64,000 nt of DNA, from the NCBI RefSeq assembly GCF_000876015.1, contig NZ_BBQM01000012.1, forward strand, positions 186,001-250,000. Reading direction: 5' to 3'. Below are positions 53,119 to 60,941 of this stretch, one piece after another. Made by a program: the position numbers and the translations under genes. The notes below the pieces were generated by a model. The model saw only the letters and a program-made list of their open reading frames with translations, did not search any database and was not told the origin of the DNA. The stretch comes from Cupriavidus basilensis (lineage in GTDB: Bacteria; Pseudomonadota; Gammaproteobacteria; Burkholderiales; Burkholderiaceae). The number at the start of each line of letters is the position of its first letter. Positions within the stretch are counted from its first letter, which is position 1.

Positions 53119-53433
53119 GGCTCCAGACTCCAGAAAAACAAATGGCGTCCCGCGAGCCGGTCATGAAGACAGGATCAGGGGACGCCGTTGTCCTGGCGGC
53201 ATCGGTAAAGACCGCTGTCGCCGTGTGTGGGGGGAGCGGGCCGCCGTTGGTCCGCTCGCATTCTGTTGAGCAAGCGGCGTGCCAGCGGCGGATGTGATGG
53301 CGAGCGGGGCTTCTGGCGGGAAAGGGCGCTTCGGCGGCGGCGGCCGTGCGCCGCCTTGGGGCAGCCGCGGCGGCGCGGCACGGTCATGGTGCAGTGCAGT
53401 GAACGAGGGCGGTGCGCGGCGCCGCCGCGCGGC
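53119..53433. other. Leader and promoter region of the nitrate operon
   Basis: About 315 bp between hxlR and the transporter gene, both leftward. It holds the terminator-like hairpin at 53131-53186 and, further upstream on the minus strand, possible smaller stems (CGGC...GCCG around CGGT-cttt-ACCG near 53194-53224; GAGCGG...CCGCTC near 53234-53257). No gene recognised. Confidence 0.45.
53131..53186 (-). promoter_or_regulatory. Putative transcription attenuator in the nitrate operon leader
   Basis: On the minus strand GGCGTCCC (53186-53179) can pair perfectly with GGGACGCC (53151-53144), with a 27-nt loop, directly followed by ATTTGTTTTTC, all upstream of the transporter start. That is a terminator inside a 5' leader. 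In nitrate operons such terminators are relieved by ANTAR proteins (NasR, NasT) that bind leader hairpins; the assignment here is inferred. Confidence 0.5.
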
Positions 53434-53943
53434 TCAGGCGCCGGCCGCGGCGGGGCGCCCGTCGGCGGCGGCGGCGGGAGGGGCCTCGCGCGGTACCCGG
53501 CTGAGCTCGATGTCGTTGGGCCGCACCAGCGCGTCCATGTCGTCGACCAGCGCGGCGCGCACGTGGCGGCCCTGGGGCGTGAGCAATGCCACCGGGCCTT
53601 GCCCGTGAGGCGCCAGGTGGCGGTCGCCCCATTGCAGCAGGCCCACGAGCACCGGCAGCAGCTCGACGGCGGCGCGCGTGGGGCGGTACTCGAAGCGCTC
53701 GCGCTCGCCGGGCTCCTTGTAGCCGACCTTGCGCAGGATGCCGGCCTCGGTCAGCGTCCGGAGGCGCGCGGACAGCACGGCGGGCGAGCATTGCAGCCGC
53801 GCGAGAAAGTCGTCGAAGCGCCGGATGCCGTGGAACACGTCGCGCAGGATCAAGATCGTCCACTTCTCGCCGATCAGGTTGAGCGTGGCGGCAATCGAGC
53901 AGTGCTGGAGGTCTTCGGCGGTGGGTTGCATGCGAACCAGCAT
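53434..53943 (-). CDS. HxlR-family winged-helix regulator
   Basis: 169 aa. HxlR core: conserved Cys15 in LQHCSIAATLNLIGEKW, recognition region RRFDDFLARLQCSPAVLSARL, and wing KEPGERERFEYRPT. Many HxlR proteins sense aldehydes or oxidants through such a Cys. The start is 53943 or the ATG four codons later. The C-terminal 25 residues are Ala/Pro-rich. Divergent from a GNAT gene over two matched operators, so it very likely represses both itself and the acetyltransferase. Confidence 0.92.
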   Translation of the reverse strand: MLVRMQPTAEDLQHCSIAATLNLIGEKWTILILRDVFHGIRRFDDFLARLQCSPAVLSARLRTLTEAGILRKVGYKEPGERERFEYRPTRAAVELLPVLVGLLQWGDRHLAPHGQGPVALLTPQGRHVRAALVDDMDALVRPNDIELSRVPREAPPAAAADGRPAAAGA

Positions 53944-53948
53944 AGCAC

Positions 53949-53973
53949 CCTGACTTCATTTGCAAAAGTCAGG
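53949..53973. promoter_or_regulatory. HxlR operator 1
   Basis: CCTGACTT, 9-bp spacer, AAGTCAGG: a perfect 8-bp inverted repeat, 5 bp upstream of the hxlR start codon. It overlaps the -35 hexamer of the rightward promoter. Confidence 0.75.
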
Positions 53974-53987
53974 GTATAGCCTATACT
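53959..53987 (+). promoter_or_regulatory. Promoter of the GNAT gene
   Basis: TTTGCA (53959-53964), exactly 17 bp, TATACT (53982-53987). The small dyad GTATAG-C-CTATAC (53974-53986) covers the -10 region and supplies TATACC for a leftward promoter as well, so two back-to-back promoters share one core between the two operators. Confidence 0.65.
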
Positions 53988-54012
53988 CCTGACTATTAAA
54001 AATGTAGTCAGG
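53988..54012. promoter_or_regulatory. HxlR operator 2
   Basis: CCTGACTA, 9-bp spacer, TAGTCAGG: same architecture as operator 1, 39 bp away. Its right arm contains part of the AGGAG ribosome-binding site of the GNAT gene, so bound repressor would cover the transcription start. Confidence 0.75.
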
Positions 54013-54020
54013 AGTCGCCG

Positions 54021-54614
54021 ATGCTCTCGTCGCAACCACCCGCCGCCGCGGCCGGATGCCCGCAATGCGCCCAGGGCTGGCAGCTTGCCGGCGGCGAGCG
54101 GGTGGTGGTGCGCGCGGTGCGCGCGGCCGACGCGGCGAGCGAGCACGCCTTCGTCCAGGCGCTGTCGCGCGAGAGCCGCTATTACCGCTTCCTCACCGGC
54201 GGGCGGGTGTCCGACGAGGTGATCAGCCGGTTCATCCATGACGAGGACGGCCTCGCGCTGGTGGTCACGGCGGAGGTGGCGGGCGAGCCGGTCATCGTCG
54301 CCAACGGCAACTATGTCGTCACCGCCGCCGGCGTGGCGGAGTTCGCGGTGGCGGTGGCCGACGACTGGCAGGGCAAGGGCCTGGGCCGCCGGCTGATCGC
54401 GCGCCTGCGCGACGCCGCGGCCGGCGCGGGCCTGCGCCTGCTGCGCGGCGACGTGCTCAGCGAGAACCGCCGCATGCTGGCGCTGATGCGGGAGTTCGGC
54501 TTCTCCAGCCGGCGCAACCCGGAAGACGTCATGCTGCACGAGGTCACGCTGGTGTTGCGCGGCGGCGCCGGCCAGGACGCGGCGGCCGGCGCCGCCCGCG
54601 CGGCGGCGGGCTGA
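54021..54614 (+). CDS. GNAT-family N-acetyltransferase
   Basis: 197 aa. After a 30-residue leader containing CPQC comes the GNAT fold; motif A with the acetyl-CoA pyrophosphate loop is visible as VADDWQGKGLGRRLIARL (Q/R-x-x-G-x-G). The family transfers acetyl to small molecules or protein amines; the substrate is unknown. AGGAG is at ideal spacing to ATG 54021. Controlled by the divergent HxlR protein (inference from the operators). Confidence 0.88.
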   Translation: MLSSQPPAAAAGCPQCAQGWQLAGGERVVVRAVRAADAASEHAFVQALSRESRYYRFLTGGRVSDEVISRFIHDEDGLALVVTAEVAGEPVIVANGNYVVTAAGVAEFAVAVADDWQGKGLGRRLIARLRDAAAGAGLRLLRGDVLSENRRMLALMREFGFSSRRNPEDVMLHEVTLVLRGGAGQDAAAGAARAAAG

Positions 54615-54632
54615 GCGGCAACGCAGACTGGC

Positions 54633-55583
54633 TTACGCCGGCGCCGTGTCGCGGCGGCGCGTGCCGGCCGTGACCGTGCAGCCGACCGAAGCGATGATGA
54701 TGCTGGCGATGGCCAGCCACTGCTGCGCGCTCAGCGTCTCGTGCAGGAACACCAGCCCGGCCAGCGCGCCCATCGCCGGCTCCATGCTCAGCAGGATGCC
54801 GAAGGTCCGGCGCGGCAGGCGCTTGAGCGCCACCATCTCCAGCGAATAGGGAATCGCGCTCGACAGCAGGCCCACCGCCAGCCCCGCCAGCAGCAGCGCC
54901 GGGCTGAACATGGCCGTGCCGGTGTGCGCGAGGCCGAACGGCAGCACCACCAGCGCCGCCACGGTCAGGCCCAGCGAGGTGGCCTGCCCGCCATGCGCGT
55001 TGCCGGCCATCTGGCCGAAGATGATGTACAGCGCCCAGCCCACCCCCGCCGCCAGCGCGTAGCCGATGCCCACCGGATCGAGCGTGCCCACGTTCTGCCC
55101 GAGCGGCAGCAGCAGCAACAGGCCCGCCACGGCAAACGCGATCCACAGGAAGTCGATGGCCCTGCGCGACGACGACACCGCCACCGCCAGCGGCCCGGTG
55201 AACTCGATGGCGATGGCCAGCCCGAGCGGCACCGTGCGCAGCGCCATGTAGAACAGCAGGTTGGTGGCGCCCAGCGCCGCGCCGTACAGCGCGATCGCGC
55301 GCGCGTTGGCCCGGCTCAGCGGCAGCCGCCACGGCCGCCACACGCACAGCAGGATCAGCGCGGAAAAGCCCACGCGCAGCGCGGTGGTGCCCTGGGCGCC
55401 GGCTGTGGCGAACAGGGTCTTGGCGAACGAGGTGCCGATGCACAGCGAGGCCATCGACCCGACCAGCGCCAGCACGGCAACGAGGGTTGTGCTTTGTTTC
55501 AGTCGGTTCAGCGGCAATTGCGAGTCTCGGGAAGGGGGTGTCCGGGCAGCCGGCGGGCCGGCGGGCGGCGGCGAGGCCTGCAT
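54633..55583 (-). CDS. EamA-family exporter, RhtA-like
   Basis: 316 aa with ten membrane helices in two EamA units. SFAKTLFATAGAQGTTALRVGFSALIL, in segments, and LGLAIAIEFTGPLAVA match the RhtA threonine/homoserine exporter group. A 30-residue polar N-terminal tail precedes helix 1. Convergent with the GNAT gene (18-bp gap). Confidence 0.87.
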   Translation of the reverse strand: MQASPPPAGPPAARTPPSRDSQLPLNRLKQSTTLVAVLALVGSMASLCIGTSFAKTLFATAGAQGTTALRVGFSALILLCVWRPWRLPLSRANARAIALYGAALGATNLLFYMALRTVPLGLAIAIEFTGPLAVAVSSSRRAIDFLWIAFAVAGLLLLLPLGQNVGTLDPVGIGYALAAGVGWALYIIFGQMAGNAHGGQATSLGLTVAALVVLPFGLAHTGTAMFSPALLLAGLAVGLLSSAIPYSLEMVALKRLPRRTFGILLSMEPAMGALAGLVFLHETLSAQQWLAIASIIIASVGCTVTAGTRRRDTAPA

Positions 55584-55780
55584 CTTGAACGATCTTGCCG
55601 GCGCTGGCTAGGACATGTGCAGCATGGCGGACCCGGCCCGCCCGCGCCGCGCACCGGGTGGTCCACGCCGCCGGTGCGTGCCGCGGCGCCGCATGGTGCT
55701 GGCGGCCGAGGAGGGCGATGTCTATGTTGAAGGAGAACGCCGGCATGGCCGGCCCCGCCACCGCCTTCAGGAGAACTCCG

Positions 55781-56497
55781 ATGGCATCCTCCGCCTCTCC
55801 CCGCCGCGTCGCGATCACCGGCGCGGCCGGCGCGCTCGGCCGCGCCGTCGCCGGGGCCTTTGCCGACGAAGGCGACCGCCTGGCCCTGATCGACCTCGAC
55901 GCCGAAGCGCTGCGCGCGCACGCGCCGGTGGCGCAGGCCGCCGGCTGGCACCTGCCGCTCGGCGCCGACGTGACCTCGCCGGACAGCATGGCGCAGGCCG
56001 CGCGCGCCATCCTCGACGCCTTCGGCGGCCTCGACGTGCTGGTGCACGTGGCCGGCGGCTTCGAGATGGGCGAGCCCGCGCACGCGCTGAGCCGCGAGTC
56101 GTGGCTGCGCATGATGGACCTCAATGCGTGGTCGCTGGTGGCCGTGACCCGGCACTTCATTCCCGCCATGCTGGCGCAGCACGCCGGCAAGGTGGTCGCC
56201 GTGTCCGCGCGCGGCGCGGCCAGCGGCGCCGCCGCGATGGGCGCCTATTGCGCCTCCAAGAGCGCGCTGCAGCGCCTGGTGGAAAGCCTGTCGCACGAAG
56301 TCCGGCAGGCCGGCATCAACGTCAACAGCATCGCGCCCGGCATTCTCGACACGCCCGCCAACCGGCGCGCCATGCCCCATGCGGACACGGCCGCCTGGGT
56401 GTCGACGGCCGCGGCCGCGCGCGCGGTGCTGTTCCTGGCGTCGGACGGCGCGCAGGCCATCCACGGGCAGCATCTGGTGCTGGACGGGTTGAGCTAG
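55781..56497 (+). CDS. Short-chain dehydrogenase/reductase
   Basis: 238 aa classical SDR. Cofactor motif TGAAGALGRAVA, Asp at the end of beta-2 (LIDLDAEA, favouring NAD), NAG-like motif HVAGGFEMG, catalytic Tyr-Lys in AYCASKSA with Ser in VSARGAASG. The start at 55781 is chosen for AGGAGAACTCCG; an in-frame ATG-rich extension upstream is not conserved-looking. Substrate unknown. Convergent with hipA over a GCCGGCGCCGGC palindrome. Confidence 0.88.
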   Translation: MASSASPRRVAITGAAGALGRAVAGAFADEGDRLALIDLDAEALRAHAPVAQAAGWHLPLGADVTSPDSMAQAARAILDAFGGLDVLVHVAGGFEMGEPAHALSRESWLRMMDLNAWSLVAVTRHFIPAMLAQHAGKVVAVSARGAASGAAAMGAYCASKSALQRLVESLSHEVRQAGINVNSIAPGILDTPANRRAMPHADTAAWVSTAAAARAVLFLASDGAQAIHGQHLVLDGLS

Positions 56498-56519
56498 GCC
56501 GGCGCCGGCGCCGCGTTCC

Positions 56520-57827
56520 TCACGCCGGTCCGGGCCGCGCCAGCGGCAGGGTCGCCAGCCGTTCCAGCACCACGGCGCGCATGCCCGCCGGCGCCGGCAA
56601 CTGTTCCAGCAGCGCGGGCCAGCGCTCGTGCGCCATCGCCACCGCGTCTTTCGCGGCGGCGGTGGCGATGCGCTCGGCAACCCTGGCCGCGCGCGCGAAC
56701 TCGCGGTAGGTCTGCAGGGTCTGCGCGCGCTGCTGGCGGTCGATGGCGACGTTCTGGCCGAAGCCGGCAAAGCCCGGCAGGGCGGCCACGCTGACGATGT
56801 CGTAGGCCGGCGACAGCTCGGCGGCGATGCCGTTGCGGTACAGGAACGAGAAGTTCCTGAGATGGGCGTCGCTGTTGCCCAGCAGCGTGTTGACGGCCTG
56901 GCGGATGAAGAACTGGCGCACGTCCTCGATGCCGCGCACGCTCAGGCGCTCCAGCAGTTGCACCAGCGCGGCGTAGGCCTCGGGGCCGGCGTACTTGCGG
57001 CTGGGCATGCGCGTGAGCACCTGGCAGCCGTCCTCGGCATGCACGCGGCCGCCCGGCTCGCGGTCGAAGCGGTCCACGGCGAGGAAATGCAGGCCGGCGC
57101 CGAGCGCCTCGGGCAGGCCTTCCACCTCGATGGCGGCCAGCGGCACCGGCCGGCACGGCGCCACCGCCACGCCGGCGGCCTGCGCCAGCTGCATGGCGGC
57201 GTACTCGTTGAAGACCTGGCTGTCGTCGTTGCGCGCGGGCAGCTTGGCGATCAGGTCGGAGAGGCGCCCGTGCGTGGGCAGCGTGTAGCGCCTGCCGGCC
57301 TGCGCGGTGGACAGCGCGAGCTTGTTCTGCACGCCCGAGACCGAGGCCGCGCCTTCGGTGGCGCCTTCGATCACGGCGATCTCGAGGTTGTCGGCGCCGC
57401 CGGTCACGCCCACGGTGCGCACGTGCCCGGGCAGCGTGTCGAGCGGGGCCGGGCGTATCACCACGGCGCCGGGCAGGTCGTCGCCGGCGGCGGCCAGGAT
57501 GCCGAAGTCGTCGCGGTCCCCGGCGTGCTGGCGGGTGGCTTCCAGGCGCCTGCGCAGCTCGCTCTCGGGCAGCAGCCCGGCGAAGTAGGGCGGCAAGGCG
57601 CCGTTGGTGTTGTAGAGCGCCGGATGGAACGGGTTGGAGAGCACGGTGGCGGTCAGCGCCTCGTTGCCGGGGAAGGTCAGCGACAGGCTCAGCGTGGGCC
57701 GCAGCGGATCGCCGCGGAACGCTTCGGCCGGCACGAAGCGGCAGGTGCGCTCGACCTCGCACAGATGCCCGCACAGCACGCCGTGCAGATGGACTTCGAG
57801 GTAGCGGGGCCGCAGGCCGGGGCTCAC
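56520..57827 (-). CDS. hipA: HipA-family toxin kinase
   Basis: 435-aa Ser/Thr kinase toxin that in E. coli phosphorylates GltX and induces persistence. The autophosphorylation loop SVSGVQNKLAL carries Ser164, matching E. coli Ser150 in SIAGAQEKTA. Catalytic and metal motifs NSDAHLRNFS (Asp320, Asn325) and AYDIVS (Asp343) are intact, so the kinase should be active. The GTG start at 57827 overlaps the antitoxin stop as GTGA, so it is translationally coupled to HipB. Confidence 0.92.
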   Translation of the reverse strand: MSPGLRPRYLEVHLHGVLCGHLCEVERTCRFVPAEAFRGDPLRPTLSLSLTFPGNEALTATVLSNPFHPALYNTNGALPPYFAGLLPESELRRRLEATRQHAGDRDDFGILAAAGDDLPGAVVIRPAPLDTLPGHVRTVGVTGGADNLEIAVIEGATEGAASVSGVQNKLALSTAQAGRRYTLPTHGRLSDLIAKLPARNDDSQVFNEYAAMQLAQAAGVAVAPCRPVPLAAIEVEGLPEALGAGLHFLAVDRFDREPGGRVHAEDGCQVLTRMPSRKYAGPEAYAALVQLLERLSVRGIEDVRQFFIRQAVNTLLGNSDAHLRNFSFLYRNGIAAELSPAYDIVSVAALPGFAGFGQNVAIDRQQRAQTLQTYREFARAARVAERIATAAAKDAVAMAHERWPALLEQLPAPAGMRAVVLERLATLPLARPGPA

Positions 57828-58117
57828 GGCTGCGGCTCCAGGAACATTTCCACCGAGGTGCGGGCGTCGCGGTCGGGCCCGCTGTCCTTGCCTTCGAGCA
57901 GGCGCCGCACCGCCAGCAGGTGCTCGCGCGGCACCAGCACCCATTCCGCGTCGAGCGCGGCGCCGATGGCCTCCAGCGTGGAGGCGCGCACGTCGCTCCT
58001 GCCGCTCAGCGCGGTGGTCAGGTTCGATGGCGCCATGCCGATCAGGCGTGCCACCTCGGCCAGGGAAGCCTTGCGCGCGGCGCGGCGCGCCTGCAACTGT
58101 GCTTGGAATGATGCCAT
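57824..58117 (-). CDS. hipB: HipB-like antitoxin (XRE-type HTH)
   Basis: 97-aa DNA-binding antitoxin. The HTH is at residues 18-60 (SLAEVARLIGMAPSNLTTALSGRSD in segments), with a C-terminal tail ending EMFLEPQP that may reach into HipA. First gene of the leftward hipBA operon. No clear Shine-Dalgarno sequence precedes the ATG, while the promoter region upstream is AT-rich and full of CATAG repeats, the expected self-regulating operator. Confidence 0.88.
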   Translation of the reverse strand: MASFQAQLQARRAARKASLAEVARLIGMAPSNLTTALSGRSDVRASTLEAIGAALDAEWVLVPREHLLAVRRLLEGKDSGPDRDARTSVEMFLEPQP

Positions 58118-58415
58118 GACATAGTTTTAGCTGAATATATATGTCATAGCATAGCAGATGGCCGGACGGATTTATGCTATTCCATAGTTTTGTTATTGAA
58201 ACTATGCCATAACATAATGCGCCGGGATGTGATGCCGCGGACGCGGGCAGGCCGGTCCTTGGCGGCGCTCGCCGCCGGCGCGGCGGCGGGCTCGCGCGCC
58301 GTGGCGATGGCGGGCGGGGAAAGCCCTGGGTTCCGGCCGCCGGTGCCGCGCGCCGCCCACGCCGGCGGCCGGCAGCGGCGCCGCCCGGTGGCAGGGAACC
58401 GGCGGCGCCGGGGCG
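58118..58415. other. hipBA control region and intergenic sequence
   Basis: The first 100 bp are the AT-rich operator (58120-58206). The remainder to 58415 returns to GC-rich sequence with no gene seen. Confidence 0.5.
58120..58206. promoter_or_regulatory. hipBA operator with repeated CATAG motifs
   Basis: CATAGTTTT occurs at 58120-58128 and 58183-58191. CATAG repeats twice head to tail at 58145-58154. A perfect inverted repeat CATAGTTT/AAACTATG with 8-bp spacer lies at 58183-58206. The region is strikingly AT-rich and begins just upstream of hipB, fitting cooperative binding by HipB dimers. Confidence 0.65.
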
Positions 58416-60035
58416 CTACGCCGCGCGGCCGTGCACGGCCGGCTGGCCCGGCGCCCGGCGGAAGACCCCGAGCTCGTCCGGCGCGCACTGCGCGATCAGC
58501 CCGGTTTCCCACGCCAGATAGGCGCGCGCCGCCTCGTGGTTGCCCTCGTGGCGGTCGTGCACGAAGAACAGGAAGTCGATGCGCGCCGCCGCCGGCAGCG
58601 GTGCCGGCCGCACCGCCTGGGGCAGGCCCGCGGCCAGCCAGGTGTCGTAGCCCTGCGCCAGCCGGTACACATGGGTGTAGCCCTCGGCGAGCAGGTCGTT
58701 GCCGGCCAGGCTGGCAACGCGCGGGTCGGCGGCGATCAGGATGACCGGCCGGCCCGGCTCGGCGCCGAGCTCGCCGAGCGTGCGCGGCAGGCGCGGGCGG
58801 ATCGACCAGACCGCGCCGTCGGCGTGGCCGCGCCCGTAGGCGGCGCTGTCGCGCAGGTCGATCGCGATGGCGTCGGGCGCCTCGGCATGCAGCGCGCGCA
58901 GCAGGCTGGCGTCGAGCACCGGCAGCTTGCGGGCGGACAGGGGCCGCGGCGGCGCGCTCACCTTGAGCGCCGCGTCGACGCCGTCGGCCAGCACCGCGCT
59001 TTCGTAGCCCAGCTGGTACAGCCAGCTTGCCACCACCGGCGCGCGCACGCCGTCGTCGTCGAACACGATCACGCGCGCGCCGCGCACGCCGACGTACTGG
59101 TCGGTGGCCTGGATCAACTGGCCGCCGGGCGCATGCGTGGCGCCGTCGATGGTGCCCGCGGCGAATTCCTCGGCGGTGCGGATGTCGAGCAGGAAGGTGG
59201 TGCGCCCAGCATCGTCGAGCCATTGCTGGGCCTGCGTGGCCGACAGCGCGGGCAGGCCGAAGCGCAGCAGCAGCCGCGCCGAGCGCGCGCGCGCCGCGGC
59301 CAGCGCGGCGGCATCCGGCGCCGGCGGATAGCGGCGCTGGCTGCCGTGCTCCAGCGCGTGGCCCGCGAGATACCAGCCCTGGGTGCCGTTCTCCAGCGCC
59401 AGCACCGGGTTCGGCAGGCCGAGGTTGCGCAGGGTCTGGGCGCCGATGATGCTGCGCGTGCGGCCCGCGCAGTGCACCACCACGGTGGTCCGCGCGTCGG
59501 GCACCAGCGCGTCCAGGCGCAGCGCCAGCTCGCCGTTGGGCAGGCTGCTGGCGCCGGGGATCGTCATCTTCTGGTGCTCTTCGAAGGTGCGGCCGTCCAC
59601 CAGCACCAGCCTCTCGCCGGCCGCGCGCCGCGCCACCAGTTGGTCCGCGCTCAGGCGCGGCGTGTGGTGCCAGTGCTCGACCAGTTCGCCGAAGGTCTTG
59701 GAGGGCACGTTGACGCCCTTGAACAGCGTATAGCCGGCCGTGGCCCAGGCCGGCGCGCCGCCCGCGAGCAGGGTCACGTCGCCGTAACCGAGCTGCGCCA
59801 GCCGCTGCGCGGCGCGCGTGGCCACGCCGTCGCCGTCGTCGAGCAGCACGATGCGCTCGGTCAGGCGCGGCGCCAGGCGCCCGACGTCCAGCTCCAGCCG
59901 GCTATAGGGCAGCGGCACGGCGAAGAACGGATGGCCTTCGCCATACTGGCCGTGCTCGCGCACGTCGAACAGCGCCAGGGGCTGGCCGTCGTTGAGCCAG
60001 CCGCGCAGCGTGGCGGCATCGATGGATCGGGTCAT
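58416..60035 (-). CDS. Four-domain rhodanese-like protein (paralogue A)
   Basis: 539 aa with four consecutive rhodanese domains (about 5-105, 125-235, 255-365, 385-495) and no signal peptide. Only domain 2 has a catalytic Cys, C189, in the loop CAGRTR; the corresponding loops of domains 1, 3 and 4 carry Asp or Ala instead (LLDDGDG, VFDDDGV, IAADPRV). Rhodaneses move sulfane sulfur between thiols and acceptors. The C-terminal tail (AARAYLAWETGL) is shared with paralogue B. AGGAG precedes the ATG. Transcribed after the cupin dioxygenase gene (33-bp gap). Confidence 0.92.
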   Translation of the reverse strand: MTRSIDAATLRGWLNDGQPLALFDVREHGQYGEGHPFFAVPLPYSRLELDVGRLAPRLTERIVLLDDGDGVATRAAQRLAQLGYGDVTLLAGGAPAWATAGYTLFKGVNVPSKTFGELVEHWHHTPRLSADQLVARRAAGERLVLVDGRTFEEHQKMTIPGASSLPNGELALRLDALVPDARTTVVVHCAGRTRSIIGAQTLRNLGLPNPVLALENGTQGWYLAGHALEHGSQRRYPPAPDAAALAAARARSARLLLRFGLPALSATQAQQWLDDAGRTTFLLDIRTAEEFAAGTIDGATHAPGGQLIQATDQYVGVRGARVIVFDDDGVRAPVVASWLYQLGYESAVLADGVDAALKVSAPPRPLSARKLPVLDASLLRALHAEAPDAIAIDLRDSAAYGRGHADGAVWSIRPRLPRTLGELGAEPGRPVILIAADPRVASLAGNDLLAEGYTHVYRLAQGYDTWLAAGLPQAVRPAPLPAAARIDFLFFVHDRHEGNHEAARAYLAWETGLIAQCAPDELGVFRRAPGQPAVHGRAA

Positions 60036-60068
60036 GGCGGGCTCCTGGGGGCTGGGATGGACGGCGCT

Positions 60069-60683
60069 TCAGGCCGCGGCCTGGGCCGGGACCTGTTCGC
60101 TGCGGTTCATCTGGGTGGTGTTGTAGTTGACGATGCGGCCGGTCTCTGGCTCGATGCCGATGCGCCCGGTCAGCGCTTCCAGCGGGCGGCCGTAGAGGTG
60201 GAAATGCAGCGTGGGTGCGTCGCCCACCACGTGGATGCTGTGGATGTCCTGCGGCAGGAAGGCGATCGGCGCGCCGGGACGCACCACCTGCTCGCGCTCC
60301 AGCGCCAGCGCGGCGCGGGCGGGATCGCTGCCGTCGTCGGTGCGGCGGTAGACGCGGTTCAGCTCGTCGCCCTGCACGGCCACGATCACCGCCCAGGTGT
60401 CGTGGTTGTGCGGGATGGTCTTCTTGCCGGGAACGATGGAGTTCAGGTACAGCGCCGGCAACTGGCCTTCCTCGCTCAGGCGGTAGCGCGTGGAGGTGGC
60501 GGTGCCGTCGGCGGGCGGCGGGAAATCGGCGAAGCCGAACAACGCCTTCTTGTCGGCCAGCGCCTGCAGGGCGTGGGTCACGCGCTCGAGCGTGGCGCGG
60601 TCCACGTCGCGCTGGCTGGTGAGGGCGCGGACTTCGGCAAGGGTGGTGGCGACGGCGGCGCTGCGCTGGCTCTGGATGGTCAT
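60069..60683 (-). CDS. Cysteine dioxygenase-family cupin (thiol dioxygenase)
   Basis: 204 aa. Metal-binding cupin with His92 and His94 in PHNHDTWAVI and a third ligand in QDIHSIH (His148 or His151), the three-His iron site of thiol dioxygenases such as cysteine dioxygenase and 3-mercaptopropionate dioxygenase. The start at 60683 follows GAGGA at a slightly long spacing. Divergent from the aminotransferase and followed by rhodanese paralogue A. It probably oxidises a thiol to a sulfinate; the thiol is not determined. Confidence 0.87.
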   Translation of the reverse strand: MTIQSQRSAAVATTLAEVRALTSQRDVDRATLERVTHALQALADKKALFGFADFPPPADGTATSTRYRLSEEGQLPALYLNSIVPGKKTIPHNHDTWAVIVAVQGDELNRVYRRTDDGSDPARAALALEREQVVRPGAPIAFLPQDIHSIHVVGDAPTLHFHLYGRPLEALTGRIGIEPETGRIVNYNTTQMNRSEQVPAQAAA

Positions 60684-60941
60684 CTGGGGGAATCCTCGTT
60701 CTGATCGGCAGGCCTCCACTCTACGGAGTGCGCGGCGGCGGCTGAAAGAACAATATCGCCGATGCATATGCGGTTTTGCCGCCAGGCCCCAGTCGGGCGG
60801 GTGCCGCGCTTCGCATTTCCAATGGCGGAAAGATTCGTTGCCGCGGCGCCTGCCCGGCTCTTAGAGTTGGGCGCAAGCCGGTCCGGGCAAGCCCCGGGGG
60901 CCAGCCATTGCCGGGCCCCGTTCCCGGAACGGAGACCGCAC
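60684..60941. other. Divergent promoter region of the thiol cluster
   Basis: 258 bp between the leftward cupin operon and the rightward aminotransferase operon. The part 60740-60775 (AAGAACAATATCGCCGATGCATATGC) is the least GC-rich and probably carries both promoters; no exact hexamers can be fixed. Confidence 0.35.

Noticed and set aside
55595-55780. Longer N-terminus for the SDR protein
   Set aside because: The extra 62 codons are Arg/Ala-rich, and the internal ATG at 55781 has a strong AGGAGAACTCCG site right before the Rossmann motif.
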